NCBI RefSeq assembly: GCF_029382255.1
Contig: NZ_JARLLG010000009.1
Span: 1 to 64,000, forward strand
Reading direction: 5' to 3'
DNA length: 64,000 bases
DNA from: Isoptericola croceus
GTDB taxonomy: Bacteria > Actinomycetota > Actinomycetes > Actinomycetales > Cellulomonadaceae
Shown here: piece after piece, positions 57,233 through 64,000 of the stretch
Layout of the letters: each line of letters starts with the position of its first letter
How positions within the stretch are numbered: position 1 is the stretch's first letter
Notes under the pieces: model-generated
What the model was told of the DNA's origin: nothing
What the model saw: the letters and a program-made list of their open reading frames with translations, nothing else
Database searches by the model: none
Made by a program: the position numbers and the translations under genes

Positions 57233-57252
57233 CCGTCCCGCCGCCGGGACGG
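57233..57252. terminator. Hairpin between miaB and the YbjN genes
   Basis: CCGTCCCG and CGGGACGG pair around a four-base loop in the 57-base gap of convergent genes, supporting a bidirectional terminator. Confidence 0.5.
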
Positions 57253-57262
57253 CGTGCCCGGG

Positions 57263-57775
57263 TCAGGGGGACGCGGACGGGTCGGTGAGGGGGCCGACGC
57301 TGGCGAAGAACTGCGACGCCGTGACCAGTCCGCACGACACCGTCTCGGCGAGCTGGGTGTCCGTCGCCCCGTGCTCGAGGTCGACGGACACCTCGGTGTA
57401 GAGCGCCAGCCCGGCGTTCTCGGGCCGCGTGTAGACCTTCGGCCAGATGCGCTCGCGGTTCCAGTCGTTGCACGCCTGCAGCACGGCCGCGCGGGCAGAG
57501 TCGGGCACCGTGCCCGCCCAGCGGCCACGCACCTGCAGGATCTCCTCCTCCTCGCCCAGCAGGAGGAACCAGAACCGGTTGCCGTCCCAGGTGCCGGTGA
57601 TGTCACCGTCGTCGTCGGTGCGGAACCGGTAGCCGCGGCGTGCGAGATCGTTCCCGACCCGGGCCAGGGACACGGGTGTCGGGAGCGCGGGAAGGACACC
57701 CGTCGACCCGCCGCGACCGCGGCGCCGTGCGGCCTGGATGACGGCGTCGGTGGCCCGCCGCAGCGGGCCGCTCAC
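57263..57775 (-). CDS. YbjN-domain protein, second copy
   Basis: This is a 170-residue protein of the YbjN-like type III secretion chaperone-like fold, found widely in actinobacteria without clear function. The shared block GRWAGTVPDSARAAVLQACNDWNRERIWPKVYTRPE in the centre and LEHGATDTQLAETVSCGL near the end match its neighbour. The ATG start overlaps the neighbour's stop by four bases. It is a likely tandem duplicate of the upstream gene. A role in stress or chaperoning is only a guess. Confidence 0.8.
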   Translation of the reverse strand: MSGPLRRATDAVIQAARRRGRGGSTGVLPALPTPVSLARVGNDLARRGYRFRTDDDGDITGTWDGNRFWFLLLGEEEEILQVRGRWAGTVPDSARAAVLQACNDWNRERIWPKVYTRPENAGLALYTEVSVDLEHGATDTQLAETVSCGLVTASQFFASVGPLTDPSASP

Positions 57776-58338
57776 GGGGTGCTCCGCAGCGGGTCGGAGA
57801 AGACCTCATCGAGATGCTCGAAGAACATGGCGGCCGTCGACAGCCCGCACTGCAGGTGCTGGGCGAGCTGGTCGTCGTTCGCGCCGTGCTCGACGCTGAC
57901 GGTGACCTCCGCGCAGACCACCACGGCGCCGTCGTCGCGGACCCGGGTGTACGTCTTGGGCCAGATCCGCTCGGCGTTCCACTCGTTGCACACCTCGAGG
58001 ACCTCGCCGAGGCGTTCGATGGTCGCCTCGCGGTGCCACTGCCCGCGGACCTGGAGCACCTCCCCGTCCGAGCCCAGTGCGAGGAAGTAGAAGAGCCTGC
58101 CGTGCCACAGCCCGCCGAGATCGCCGTCCGTGTCGACGAAGTACGTGAACCCTGAGGCGTCGAGCCACGCGCTGATGCGTTCGCGGGAGACCGGGGCGGG
58201 AACGGCACCCACCGCCTCGCCGACGGGACCGGCGAGCAGGACGTCCTGGACGTCCGTGCGGAGCCGGTCCGGTTCACCGCCGTCCGACACCGGTGGGACG
58301 GACGACCTGGCGGCCCGACGTGATCCGAAGAACCTCAC
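57772..58338 (-). CDS. YbjN-domain protein, first copy
   Basis: This is a 188-residue paralogue of the next gene. It shares the motifs [33 protein letters not shown] near 98-130 and VEHGANDDQLAQHLQCGLS near 149-167. Both lack signal peptides and membrane segments. The GTG start lies seven bases after the minus-strand -10 box TAGCGT, implying leaderless transcription. The stop overlaps the next start by four bases, so the pair is co-translated and the proteins may pair. Confidence 0.8.
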   Translation of the reverse strand: MRFFGSRRAARSSVPPVSDGGEPDRLRTDVQDVLLAGPVGEAVGAVPAPVSRERISAWLDASGFTYFVDTDGDLGGLWHGRLFYFLALGSDGEVLQVRGQWHREATIERLGEVLEVCNEWNAERIWPKTYTRVRDDGAVVVCAEVTVSVEHGANDDQLAQHLQCGLSTAAMFFEHLDEVFSDPLRSTP

Positions 58339-58345
58339 ACCACCC

Positions 58346-58351
58346 ACGCTA
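58346..58351 (-). promoter_or_regulatory. -10 box of the YbjN pair
   Basis: Read on the minus strand this is TAGCGT, seven bases before the GTG at 58338. It is divergent from the box at 58361. Confidence 0.5.
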
Positions 58352-58360
58352 CACGGCCGG

Positions 58361-58366
58361 TACCGT
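58361..58366 (+). promoter_or_regulatory. -10 box of the extradiol-like gene
   Basis: TACCGT ends six bases before the GTG at 58373, a leaderless arrangement. Confidence 0.5.
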
Positions 58367-58372
58367 GGGACG

Positions 58373-59086
58373 GTGCCTGTCCGCGCCGTGGTCCTGCCCG
58401 CCACCGTCCTGCTCGTGCCGGGTGCCGCCGGACTCGCTCCGCCCCTGGAGCCCGTGCGAGCGGCTGTGCTGGCCGAGGTCGCGCGGTGCGTCGGGCCCGA
58501 CGGCGGCGCACCCGCCCGGTGGGGCGTGCTCGCGGCTGCCGCGCGGGACTCGGTCGGCCGGTGCAGACCGTCGCTGGCGGGCGCGGGCATCGCCGACCGC
58601 TGGGTGCCCGGACTGGACGACGGCTGGCCGGCCGCCCGGGCCGCTGTGCTGTGCGGCGTGCCGGCATCGGTGGCGCTGCTGGTGCTGGCGGAGGCGGCCG
58701 GGAGGGCCGCCGCGGTGGAAGCGCTCGTCGTGGAGCTCGCACCGACCGCTGCCGAGGATCGGCTCGCCGCGGCGGTGGACGCACTGGCGGACTGTGACGC
58801 GGTCCTGGTCGCCGCGGGGGCCGCCCACCGGGCCGTGGCCGGCCCGTCCGCCGGTGATCCCGCCGTGACGGAGGTCCAGGAGCGGCTCGCCGAGCGCAGC
58901 GGCTGGGTGGCCACGAGGCGGCCGGTCCCCGCGGCCGGTCCGCACCTGCCCGGCCGGTACGACGTGGTGACGTGGGGGACCCCGGCGGGACCGTCCGGTC
59001 AGAACAGGGTCTCGGCGAACCAGTCCACCCCGGCGAGCAGCAGCCAGAACCGTGCTGCGCGACCGACCAGGACCGTCGGGACGTAG
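58373..59086 (+). CDS. Class III extradiol dioxygenase-like protein with a run-on C-terminus
   Basis: This is a 237-residue protein that resembles the LigB-like actinobacterial proteins (Rv2728c in Mycobacterium tuberculosis, also near miaA). The evidence is the N-terminal LPATVLLVPGAAGL and the Ala-rich, hydrophobic core; clear iron-binding histidines are not seen, so catalysis is doubtful. The last 30 residues read through the 3' end of the convergent gene for 88 bases. They look like antisense of that gene, so the native C-terminus may have been altered by a frameshift. GTG 58373 has a -10 box. Confidence 0.55.
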   Translation: MPVRAVVLPATVLLVPGAAGLAPPLEPVRAAVLAEVARCVGPDGGAPARWGVLAAAARDSVGRCRPSLAGAGIADRWVPGLDDGWPAARAAVLCGVPASVALLVLAEAAGRAAAVEALVVELAPTAAEDRLAAAVDALADCDAVLVAAGAAHRAVAGPSAGDPAVTEVQERLAERSGWVATRRPVPAAGPHLPGRYDVVTWGTPAGPSGQNRVSANQSTPASSSQNRAARPTRTVGT

Positions 59087-59475
59087 AGGGACAGCGGCAC
59101 CCGCAGGGAACCGGCGACCACCGCGATGATCATCAGCGGCGGGAACCCGGCGAACGCCGAGGCGAGAAGGACGGCGGCCGAGACGACGGGGCGTCCGGAG
59201 ACTCGGTCCCGCCAGCGCTCGAAGCCCCGGCGCCATCTCTCCTGGGCGAGCTTGCGCCGCAGCCAGGGCGTCTCCATGGAACGCGCCGCGACGAGGTACC
59301 AGACGACCTTCGCCAACGTCTGGCCGACACCCGCAACCAGCGCGAGCGCTGCACGCAGCGCCGGGGAGCCGGCCGCATCGGTGGCTGCTGCCACCCCGCC
59401 CAGGTACACCTCGATGCTGACGAACGGCACCAGGCCTGAGAGCAGGCTCACGGCGAAGGCGGTCAGCAGCAGCAC
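58999..59475 (-). CDS. Small VTT/SNARE-associated (DedA-like) membrane protein
   Basis: This 158-residue membrane protein has predicted helices at the N-terminus, centre and C-terminus, with the loop FAGFPPLMIIAVVAGSLRVPL near 105-125. It resembles small members of the DedA/VTT-domain group, which are implicated in lipid or envelope stress. The function is not known here. The GTG start at 59475 has no clear ribosome-binding site. Its 3' end overlaps the convergent extradiol-like gene by 88 bases. Confidence 0.65.
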   Translation of the reverse strand: MLLLTAFAVSLLSGLVPFVSIEVYLGGVAAATDAAGSPALRAALALVAGVGQTLAKVVWYLVAARSMETPWLRRKLAQERWRRGFERWRDRVSGRPVVSAAVLLASAFAGFPPLMIIAVVAGSLRVPLSLYVPTVLVGRAARFWLLLAGVDWFAETLF

Positions 59476-59524
59476 CCGCGGAGCCTATCCCGGGAAGGCG
59501 CGAGGAGACCGGCATCGAGCCGAC

Positions 59525-59530
59525 TACCGT
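59525..59530 (+). promoter_or_regulatory. -10 box of miaA
   Basis: TACCGT ends six bases before the GTG at 59537, a leaderless arrangement identical in spacing to that of the extradiol-like gene. Confidence 0.55.
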
Positions 59531-59536
59531 GGGAGC

Positions 59537-60520
59537 GTGATCGTCGCCGTCGTAGGACCCACCGCCACCGGGAAGTCGGACCTGGCCCTGGACCTGGCCG
59601 AGGCCTTGTCGCGCCCGGACGCGCCCGCCGAGATCGTCAACGCGGACGCCTACCAGCTCTACCGGGGGATGGACGTCGGGACTGCCAAGGTGCCGCCGGC
59701 CGAGCGGCGGGGGATCGTCCACCACCAGCTCGACGTCCTCGACCCCGACCAGGACGCGTCGGTGGCTCGATACCAGTCCGCGGCACGTGCCGACCTCGAC
59801 GCGATCGCCGAGCGCGGTGCGCGCGCGGTCGTCGTCGGAGGGTCTGGGCTCTACGTCCGCGCCCTGCTCGACCACCTGGATTTTCCCGGCACGGACCCCA
59901 CGGTGCGCGCGCGACTGGAGCTGCGCGCCGAGTCCGAGGGTCGACGGGCGCTGCACGACGAGCTCGGGCGCCTGGACCCGGCGGCGGCGGAGTCGATCGG
60001 CCCGTCGAACACGCGTCGCATCGTGCGTGCGCTGGAGGTCATCGAGATCACCGGGCAGCCGTACACCGCGAACCTGCCCCGCCAGGAGTACGTGCGCCCC
60101 GCGGTGCAGATCGGGTTGGACTGCGACCGCGAGACGCTGGACGCCCGGGTGGCCGGTCGTGTGGACCGCATGTGGGCCGCCGGGCTCGTGGACGAGGTGC
60201 GGCGTCTCGCGTCGGCCGGCCAGGGCGGTACCGGGCCGGGCCTGGGCACCACGGCCGCCCGCGCCGTCGGCTACGCCGAGGTGCTGCGCTGGTTCGCCGG
60301 GCAGAGCACCGAGGACGAGGCGCGGGCCGCCGTCGTCGCGAACACCCGCCGCCTGGCCCGCAAGCAGATGGGCTGGTTCGGGCGCGACCCGCGCGTGCAG
60401 TGGCTCGACGCGGGCTCGCCGACGCTGCGAGACGACGCTCTCGCCGTCGTGCGGGCGGCCGAGACCGGAGAGCTGTCCGCCCCCGGCGCAGGCCTCGTAC
60501 GCCGTAGTCTGGGCTCATGA
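59537..60520 (+). CDS. miaA: tRNA dimethylallyltransferase
   Basis: MiaA adds a dimethylallyl group to A37 of tRNAs reading UNN codons; MiaB then thiomethylates it. The 327-residue protein has P-loop GPTATGKSDLALDLA near 7-21, VNADAYQLYRGMDVGTAKV and VVGGSGLYVRALLD. The C-terminal half binds tRNA (GYAEVLRWFAG; RKQMGWFGRDP). GTG 59537 follows a -10 box by six bases, so it is probably leaderless. The stop overlaps the dapF start (ATGA). Confidence 0.95.
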   Translation: MIVAVVGPTATGKSDLALDLAEALSRPDAPAEIVNADAYQLYRGMDVGTAKVPPAERRGIVHHQLDVLDPDQDASVARYQSAARADLDAIAERGARAVVVGGSGLYVRALLDHLDFPGTDPTVRARLELRAESEGRRALHDELGRLDPAAAESIGPSNTRRIVRALEVIEITGQPYTANLPRQEYVRPAVQIGLDCDRETLDARVAGRVDRMWAAGLVDEVRRLASAGQGGTGPGLGTTAARAVGYAEVLRWFAGQSTEDEARAAVVANTRRLARKQMGWFGRDPRVQWLDAGSPTLRDDALAVVRAAETGELSAPGAGLVRRSLGS

Positions 60521-61449
60521 CCTTGCGCTTCACCAAGGGCCACGGGACCCACAACGACTTCGTCCTGGTCGCCGACACCCGGGGGGACCTCGACCTCACG
60601 CCGGCGCAGGTGCAACGGCTGGCGGACCGCCGCGGGGGGATCGGGGCCGACGGGGTCATCCGCCTGGCGCCCACGGCGGCTATCGCGCGGGCGGGGGAGC
60701 GGGCGGCCGACGCGGTGCTCGCCGAGGATCCGGACGCGATCTGGTTCATGGACTACCGCAACTCCGACGGCACGGTCGCCGAGATGTGCGGCAACGGCGT
60801 GCGGGTCTTCGCGGCCTTCGCGGAGCACCTCGGGCTCGTCGACCTGTCTGACGGCGCCGAGCTGGCCCTCGGCACCCGCGGCGGCGTCAAGCGGGTGCGC
60901 AAGGAGCCGGACGGCTGGTACGCCGTCGACATGGGGCCGTGGTCGTTCCCGGGCGGGGACGCCGCGGTCGAGGCCGGTGCGGACGCAGCCGTCATGGCTG
61001 CCGGGTGGGACGCGCCCCGCCCGGCGCTCAGCGTCGACCTCGGCAACCCGCACACCGTCGTCGCGCTGTCCCGGCCCGCCGAGCTCGACGCCCTCGACCT
61101 CACCCGCACACCCGCCGTCGACCCACCACCCGAGCACGGCACCAACGTCGAGCTGGTCGTGCCGCTCGGGGAGGAGACCACGCCCGACGGCGCCACGGTG
61201 GGCCGGGTGCGCATGCGGGTGCACGAGCGTGGCGTGGGCGAGACCCTGTCGTGCGGGACGGGTGCCTGCGCGGCGGCGCTCGCGGTCCGCGCCTGGGCCT
61301 CGCACGGCGCGACCGACCCCGACCAGGTCCCGACCACCTGGTTCGTCGAGGTACCTGGCGGCGAGGTCCGGGTGCGGCTCCTCGACGGAGGCCACGTCGA
61401 GCTCGCGGGTCCGGCCGAGCTCGTCTTCACCGGCGACGTCGAGCTGTAG
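60517..61449 (+). CDS. dapF: Diaminopimelate epimerase
   Basis: DapF converts L,L- to meso-diaminopimelate for peptidoglycan and lysine. The 310-residue enzyme has its two catalytic cysteines in EMCGNGVRVFA near 89-99 and in LSCGTGACAAAL near 245-256. The N-terminal FTKGHGTHNDF is also typical. The ATG overlaps the miaA stop by four bases, so the two are co-translated. The 42-base gap to the convergent methyltransferase gene has no clear terminator. Confidence 0.96.
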   Translation: MTLRFTKGHGTHNDFVLVADTRGDLDLTPAQVQRLADRRGGIGADGVIRLAPTAAIARAGERAADAVLAEDPDAIWFMDYRNSDGTVAEMCGNGVRVFAAFAEHLGLVDLSDGAELALGTRGGVKRVRKEPDGWYAVDMGPWSFPGGDAAVEAGADAAVMAAGWDAPRPALSVDLGNPHTVVALSRPAELDALDLTRTPAVDPPPEHGTNVELVVPLGEETTPDGATVGRVRMRVHERGVGETLSCGTGACAAALAVRAWASHGATDPDQVPTTWFVEVPGGEVRVRLLDGGHVELAGPAELVFTGDVEL

Positions 61450-61490
61450 CGGCGGTCCCCCTGCCGGTGGGCCGGCCGCGGTCGGCGCCG

Positions 61491-62105
61491 TCAGCGGGTC
61501 GTGTGCAGCACGCGGAACCCCTTGGACGACGTGACGCGCTCGGTCGGCAGGCCGAGGTCCGCCTCGATCCACCGGGCCAGGGAGTCCGACCCGAGGTTCT
61601 TCTGGACCACCATCCACGCGCCGCCCGGTGTGCCGCCCGGTGACAGCCGGGGCAGCCAGTGGCGGAGCATGTCGTGCAGCGCCGCCTTGCCGACCCGGAT
61701 CGGCGGGTTCGACCAGAGCGCGGTGAACGTCACGCCGTCGGGCACCTCGTCCGGTGTGACGGCGCGCACCTGTTCCGCGACGCCGAGGCGGTCCGCGTTG
61801 CGGCGGACCAGGTCGAGCGCACGGAGGTTGACGTCCACGGCCCAGACCGTCGCCCCGGGATTCCGGAGCGCCATCGTCAGGGCGATCGGCCCCCAGCCGC
61901 AGCCGAGGTCCAGCACGTCGCCCGCCGGTGGCGCAGGCACCTCGTCGAGCAGCACCCTGGTGCCCTTGTCGATGCCGCCGGGCGAGAAGATCCCGCCGGC
62001 GACCTCGACCTCGGCCGCCCTGCCCGCGAGGTCGACGGCGACCAGCCGTCGTTCGGCGTCGGACGCCGGCTCGGACGTGAAGTAGTGGTCGCTCACGGTG
62101 GACAT
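61491..62105 (-). CDS. RsmC/RlmG-type SAM-dependent methyltransferase
   Basis: This 204-residue class I methyltransferase resembles the C-terminal catalytic half of RsmC (16S rRNA m2G). It has the SAM motif DLGCGWGPIALTMA near 65-78, ATVWAVDVN, and NPPIR in place of NPPFH near 132-136. The short N-terminus lacks the full duplicated domain of RsmC. The substrate is inferred as rRNA. ATG 62105 is chosen as the start; further upstream the frame is not conserved. It is divergent from hflX. Confidence 0.85.
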   Translation of the reverse strand: MSTVSDHYFTSEPASDAERRLVAVDLAGRAAEVEVAGGIFSPGGIDKGTRVLLDEVPAPPAGDVLDLGCGWGPIALTMALRNPGATVWAVDVNLRALDLVRRNADRLGVAEQVRAVTPDEVPDGVTFTALWSNPPIRVGKAALHDMLRHWLPRLSPGGTPGGAWMVVQKNLGSDSLARWIEADLGLPTERVTSSKGFRVLHTTR

Positions 62106-62191
62106 CGTAGAGTGCGCCGAAATTCGCTTCGGCCGGGACGAATCCGCGTGGGATCCTTGTTCTACCGACGTACCCCCCAGAGAGGACCATC

Positions 62192-63721
62192 TTGACCCAC
62201 ATCCCGACCGATCCCGAGAGCACCTCCGCAGCCACCGAGCCGAGCGCGTCGCGTGACGCGCAGTCGATCGCGAACGACGTCGTCGCGCGGGTGCTGGCGC
62301 GGGCCGGGACCGCACGGGCCGAGGGCACGACGGTCCACACCTCCCACGACGGCGAGCAGCTCGACCTCGCCGAGCGCGCCGCGCTGCGCCGCGTGGCCGG
62401 CCTGTCGACCGAGCTGGACGACGTCACCGAGGTCGAGTACCGCCAGCTCCGCCTCGAGAAGGTCGTGCTCGTCGGCCTCTTCCCGGGTGGCGAGGCCGCC
62501 GCGCGGGAGGCCGACGTCTCCTTGCGCGAGCTCGCGGCGCTGGCCGAGACGGCCGGCTCGCAGGTGCTGGACGGCCTGCTGCAGAAGCGCGCCAAGCCGG
62601 ACCCCGGCACCTTCCTCGGGTCCGGCAAGGCAGCCGAGCTCGCCGAGATCGTCGCCGCCAGCGGTGCGGACACCGTCGTGGTCGACACCGAGCTCGCCCC
62701 GTCCCAGCGCCGCGCGCTGGAGGACATCGTCAAGGTCAAGGTGGTCGACCGCACCGCGCTGATCCTGGACATCTTCGCCCAGCACGCCAAGTCGCGGGAG
62801 GGCAAGGCACAGGTCGAGCTGGCGCAGCTCGAGTACCTCCTGCCACGCCTGCGCGGCTGGGGCGAGTCGATGTCCCGCCAGGCCGGCGGCCAGGTCGGTG
62901 GCGCGGGGGCAGGCATGGGCTCGCGCGGCCCCGGTGAGACCAAGATCGAGCTGGACCGGCGGCGCATCCGCAATCGGATGGCCAAGCTGCGCCGCGAGAT
63001 CGCCGCCATGTCGCCCGCCCGCGAGACCAAGCGGCACGACCGCAAGCGGCACGCCATCCCCAACGTAGCGATCGCCGGGTACACGAACGCCGGCAAGTCG
63101 TCGCTGCTCAACGTCCTCACGGATGCCGGCGTCCTCGTGGAGAACGCCCTGTTCGCCACCCTCGACCCGACCGTGCGCCGGGCCCGGACCGAGGACGGCC
63201 GGGTCTTCACCTACGCCGACACCGTCGGGTTCGTGCGCCATCTGCCGCACCAGCTCGTCGAGGCCTTCCGGTCCACGCTCGAGGAGGTCGGTGACGCGGC
63301 CCTGCTGCTGCACGTCGTCGACGCCTCGCACCCGGACCCGGAAGGGCAGATCGACGCGGTGCGCGAGGTGCTCGCCGAGATCCCCGGCATGGACGACGTG
63401 CTCGAGGTGGTCGTGCTGAACAAGGCCGACGTGGCCGACCCGGCCGTCGTCGGGCGGGTGCAGCGGCGCGAGCGCCACACGGTCGTCGTCTCGGCTCACT
63501 CGGGGGAGGGGATCGCCGAGCTGCGGGCGCTGATCGCCGACGAGCTGCCGCGACCCGCCGTCGAGATCGACCTCGTCGTGCCGTACTCGCGCGGCGACCT
63601 CGTCCACCGTGTGCACGAGAACGGTGAGCTCTTCGCCGAGGATCACCTCGCCGACGGCACGCGGCTGCGTGGCCGGGTCGACGCGGCTCTCGCCGCGGAG
63701 CTGGAGAGCGTCGCGGTCTGA
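62192..63721 (+). CDS. hflX: GTPase HflX
   Basis: HflX is a ribosome-associated GTPase that splits or rescues stalled ribosomes under stress. The 509-residue protein has an N-terminal glycine-rich domain (GTFLGSGKAAELAEIV near 147-162) and a basic segment with RGPGETKIELDRRRI. The G domain has G1 GYTNAGKSSLLN near 294-305, DTVGFVRHLP and NKADV. A TTG start at 62192 follows AGAGAGGAC. miaA, dapF and hflX lie in this order, as in many actinobacteria. Confidence 0.94.
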   Translation: MTHIPTDPESTSAATEPSASRDAQSIANDVVARVLARAGTARAEGTTVHTSHDGEQLDLAERAALRRVAGLSTELDDVTEVEYRQLRLEKVVLVGLFPGGEAAAREADVSLRELAALAETAGSQVLDGLLQKRAKPDPGTFLGSGKAAELAEIVAASGADTVVVDTELAPSQRRALEDIVKVKVVDRTALILDIFAQHAKSREGKAQVELAQLEYLLPRLRGWGESMSRQAGGQVGGAGAGMGSRGPGETKIELDRRRIRNRMAKLRREIAAMSPARETKRHDRKRHAIPNVAIAGYTNAGKSSLLNVLTDAGVLVENALFATLDPTVRRARTEDGRVFTYADTVGFVRHLPHQLVEAFRSTLEEVGDAALLLHVVDASHPDPEGQIDAVREVLAEIPGMDDVLEVVVLNKADVADPAVVGRVQRRERHTVVVSAHSGEGIAELRALIADELPRPAVEIDLVVPYSRGDLVHRVHENGELFAEDHLADGTRLRGRVDAALAAELESVAV

Positions 63722-63784
63722 GCCGGCGCGCGGGCGGCGTCCTGTGAGCTGTGGACGCTGCACCCGACGGGGGCGGGGCGCCCG

Positions 63785-63790
63785 TAGGAT
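63785..63790 (+). promoter_or_regulatory. -10 box of the DinG-like gene
   Basis: TAGGAT ends six bases before the GTG at 63797. No LexA box was seen near it in the window. Confidence 0.5.
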
Positions 63791-63796
63791 CGTCCG

Positions 63797-64000
63797 GTGA
63801 ACTCGTCCGCCGCGTCCGCCGACCCGCCCGAGAGCGTGCCCGAGGTCACCGAGCTGCTCGACCTCGCGGTAGCCGCCCTGGGCGGTTCGCGACGTGCGGG
63901 GCAGGACGAGATGGCCGAGGCCGTGACCGACGCGGTCGGGGCCGGCCGGCACCTGCTCGTGCAGGCGGGCACCGGCACCGGCAAGTCGCTGGGCTACCTC
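63797..64000 (+). CDS. DinG-type ATP-dependent DNA helicase, 5' end only
   Basis: The window ends 68 codons into this gene. The visible part has a Walker A motif QAGTGTGKSLGYL near residues 56-68, preceded by a helix (LLDLAVAALGGSRRAGQDEMA). This is the start of an XPD/DinG-type superfamily 2 helicase, which in actinobacteria follows hflX. The rest lies outside the window, so the iron-sulphur and later helicase motifs cannot be checked. The GTG start follows a -10 box by six bases. Confidence 0.75.
   Translation, partial: MNSSAASADPPESVPEVTELLDLAVAALGGSRRAGQDEMAEAVTDAVGAGRHLLVQAGTGTGKSLGYL

Noticed and set aside
62116-62133. Small inverted repeat between the methyltransferase gene and hflX
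   Set aside because: GCCGAA and TTCGGC with a six-base loop are present, but the arms are short, and no regulator or promoter relation could be supported.

Overview
The window is a high-GC (around 70% or more by eye) actinobacterial chromosome segment. Gene content, gene order, the TAnnnT-type -10 boxes with leaderless starts, and the actinobacterial LexA box at recA point to the order Micrococcales, possibly the Cellulomonas/Promicromonospora branch. The genus is an inference. Most of the window is a conserved housekeeping backbone. From memory, its order resembles the Mycobacterium tuberculosis segments tsf to rpsO/pnp, dapB to recX and miaB to hflX, with other genes inserted.

Region 1 (1-12.7 kb, + strand) holds tsf, pyrH, frr, cdsA, rlmN, a DivIVA-repeat protein, dxr, a site-2 protease, ispG and a GNAT protein. 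A minus-strand Fpg-type glycosylase and proS follow. This region serves translation, phospholipid precursors and the MEP isoprenoid pathway. Region 2 (12.7-26.7 kb) holds a minus-strand DUF4439 lipoprotein, then rimP-nusA-ylxR-infB-rbfA-truB-ribF-rpsO-pnp-M16 peptidase-dapB. It is a transcription/translation/RNA-processing block with hairpins at several junctions.

Region 3 (26.6-33 kb) is an accessory islet: a TPR membrane protein, an unknown protein, an MFS exporter, an HdeD-like protein, a GNAT enzyme, AzlCD and a succinate-semialdehyde dehydrogenase. Region 4 (33-43.3 kb) returns to the backbone (dapA, rnj, ftsK, pgsA, cinA, clgR-like). It is interrupted by a small P-loop kinase, a TetR/membrane-protein pair sharing a palindromic operator, and a CapA lipoprotein. 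Region 5 (43.3-52 kb) holds nei2, a DUF998 protein, the giant helicase lhr, a DUF3046 gene, and SOS-controlled recA-recX; it is a DNA-repair neighbourhood.

Region 6 (52-55.4 kb, minus) is a four-gene glutamate-type ABC importer ending at a bidirectional terminator shared with recX. Region 7 (55.5-64 kb) holds miaB, two YbjN paralogues, an extradiol-dioxygenase-like protein, a small membrane protein, miaA, dapF, an RsmC-like methyltransferase, hflX, and the start of a DinG-type helicase cut by the window end.

No rRNA, tRNA, CRISPR array, insertion sequence, prophage or replication origin was seen, and no gene-free stretch exceeds about 300 bases. The most unusual signals are regulatory: an RNA hairpin overlapping the infB ribosome-binding site, a 24-bp perfect stem after infB, tandem hairpins inside the glutamate importer operon, a 36-bp TetR operator, and a 15-G homopolymer before tsf. 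I found no convincing new multi-gene system. Functions are family assignments read from sequence motifs; no database search was run.
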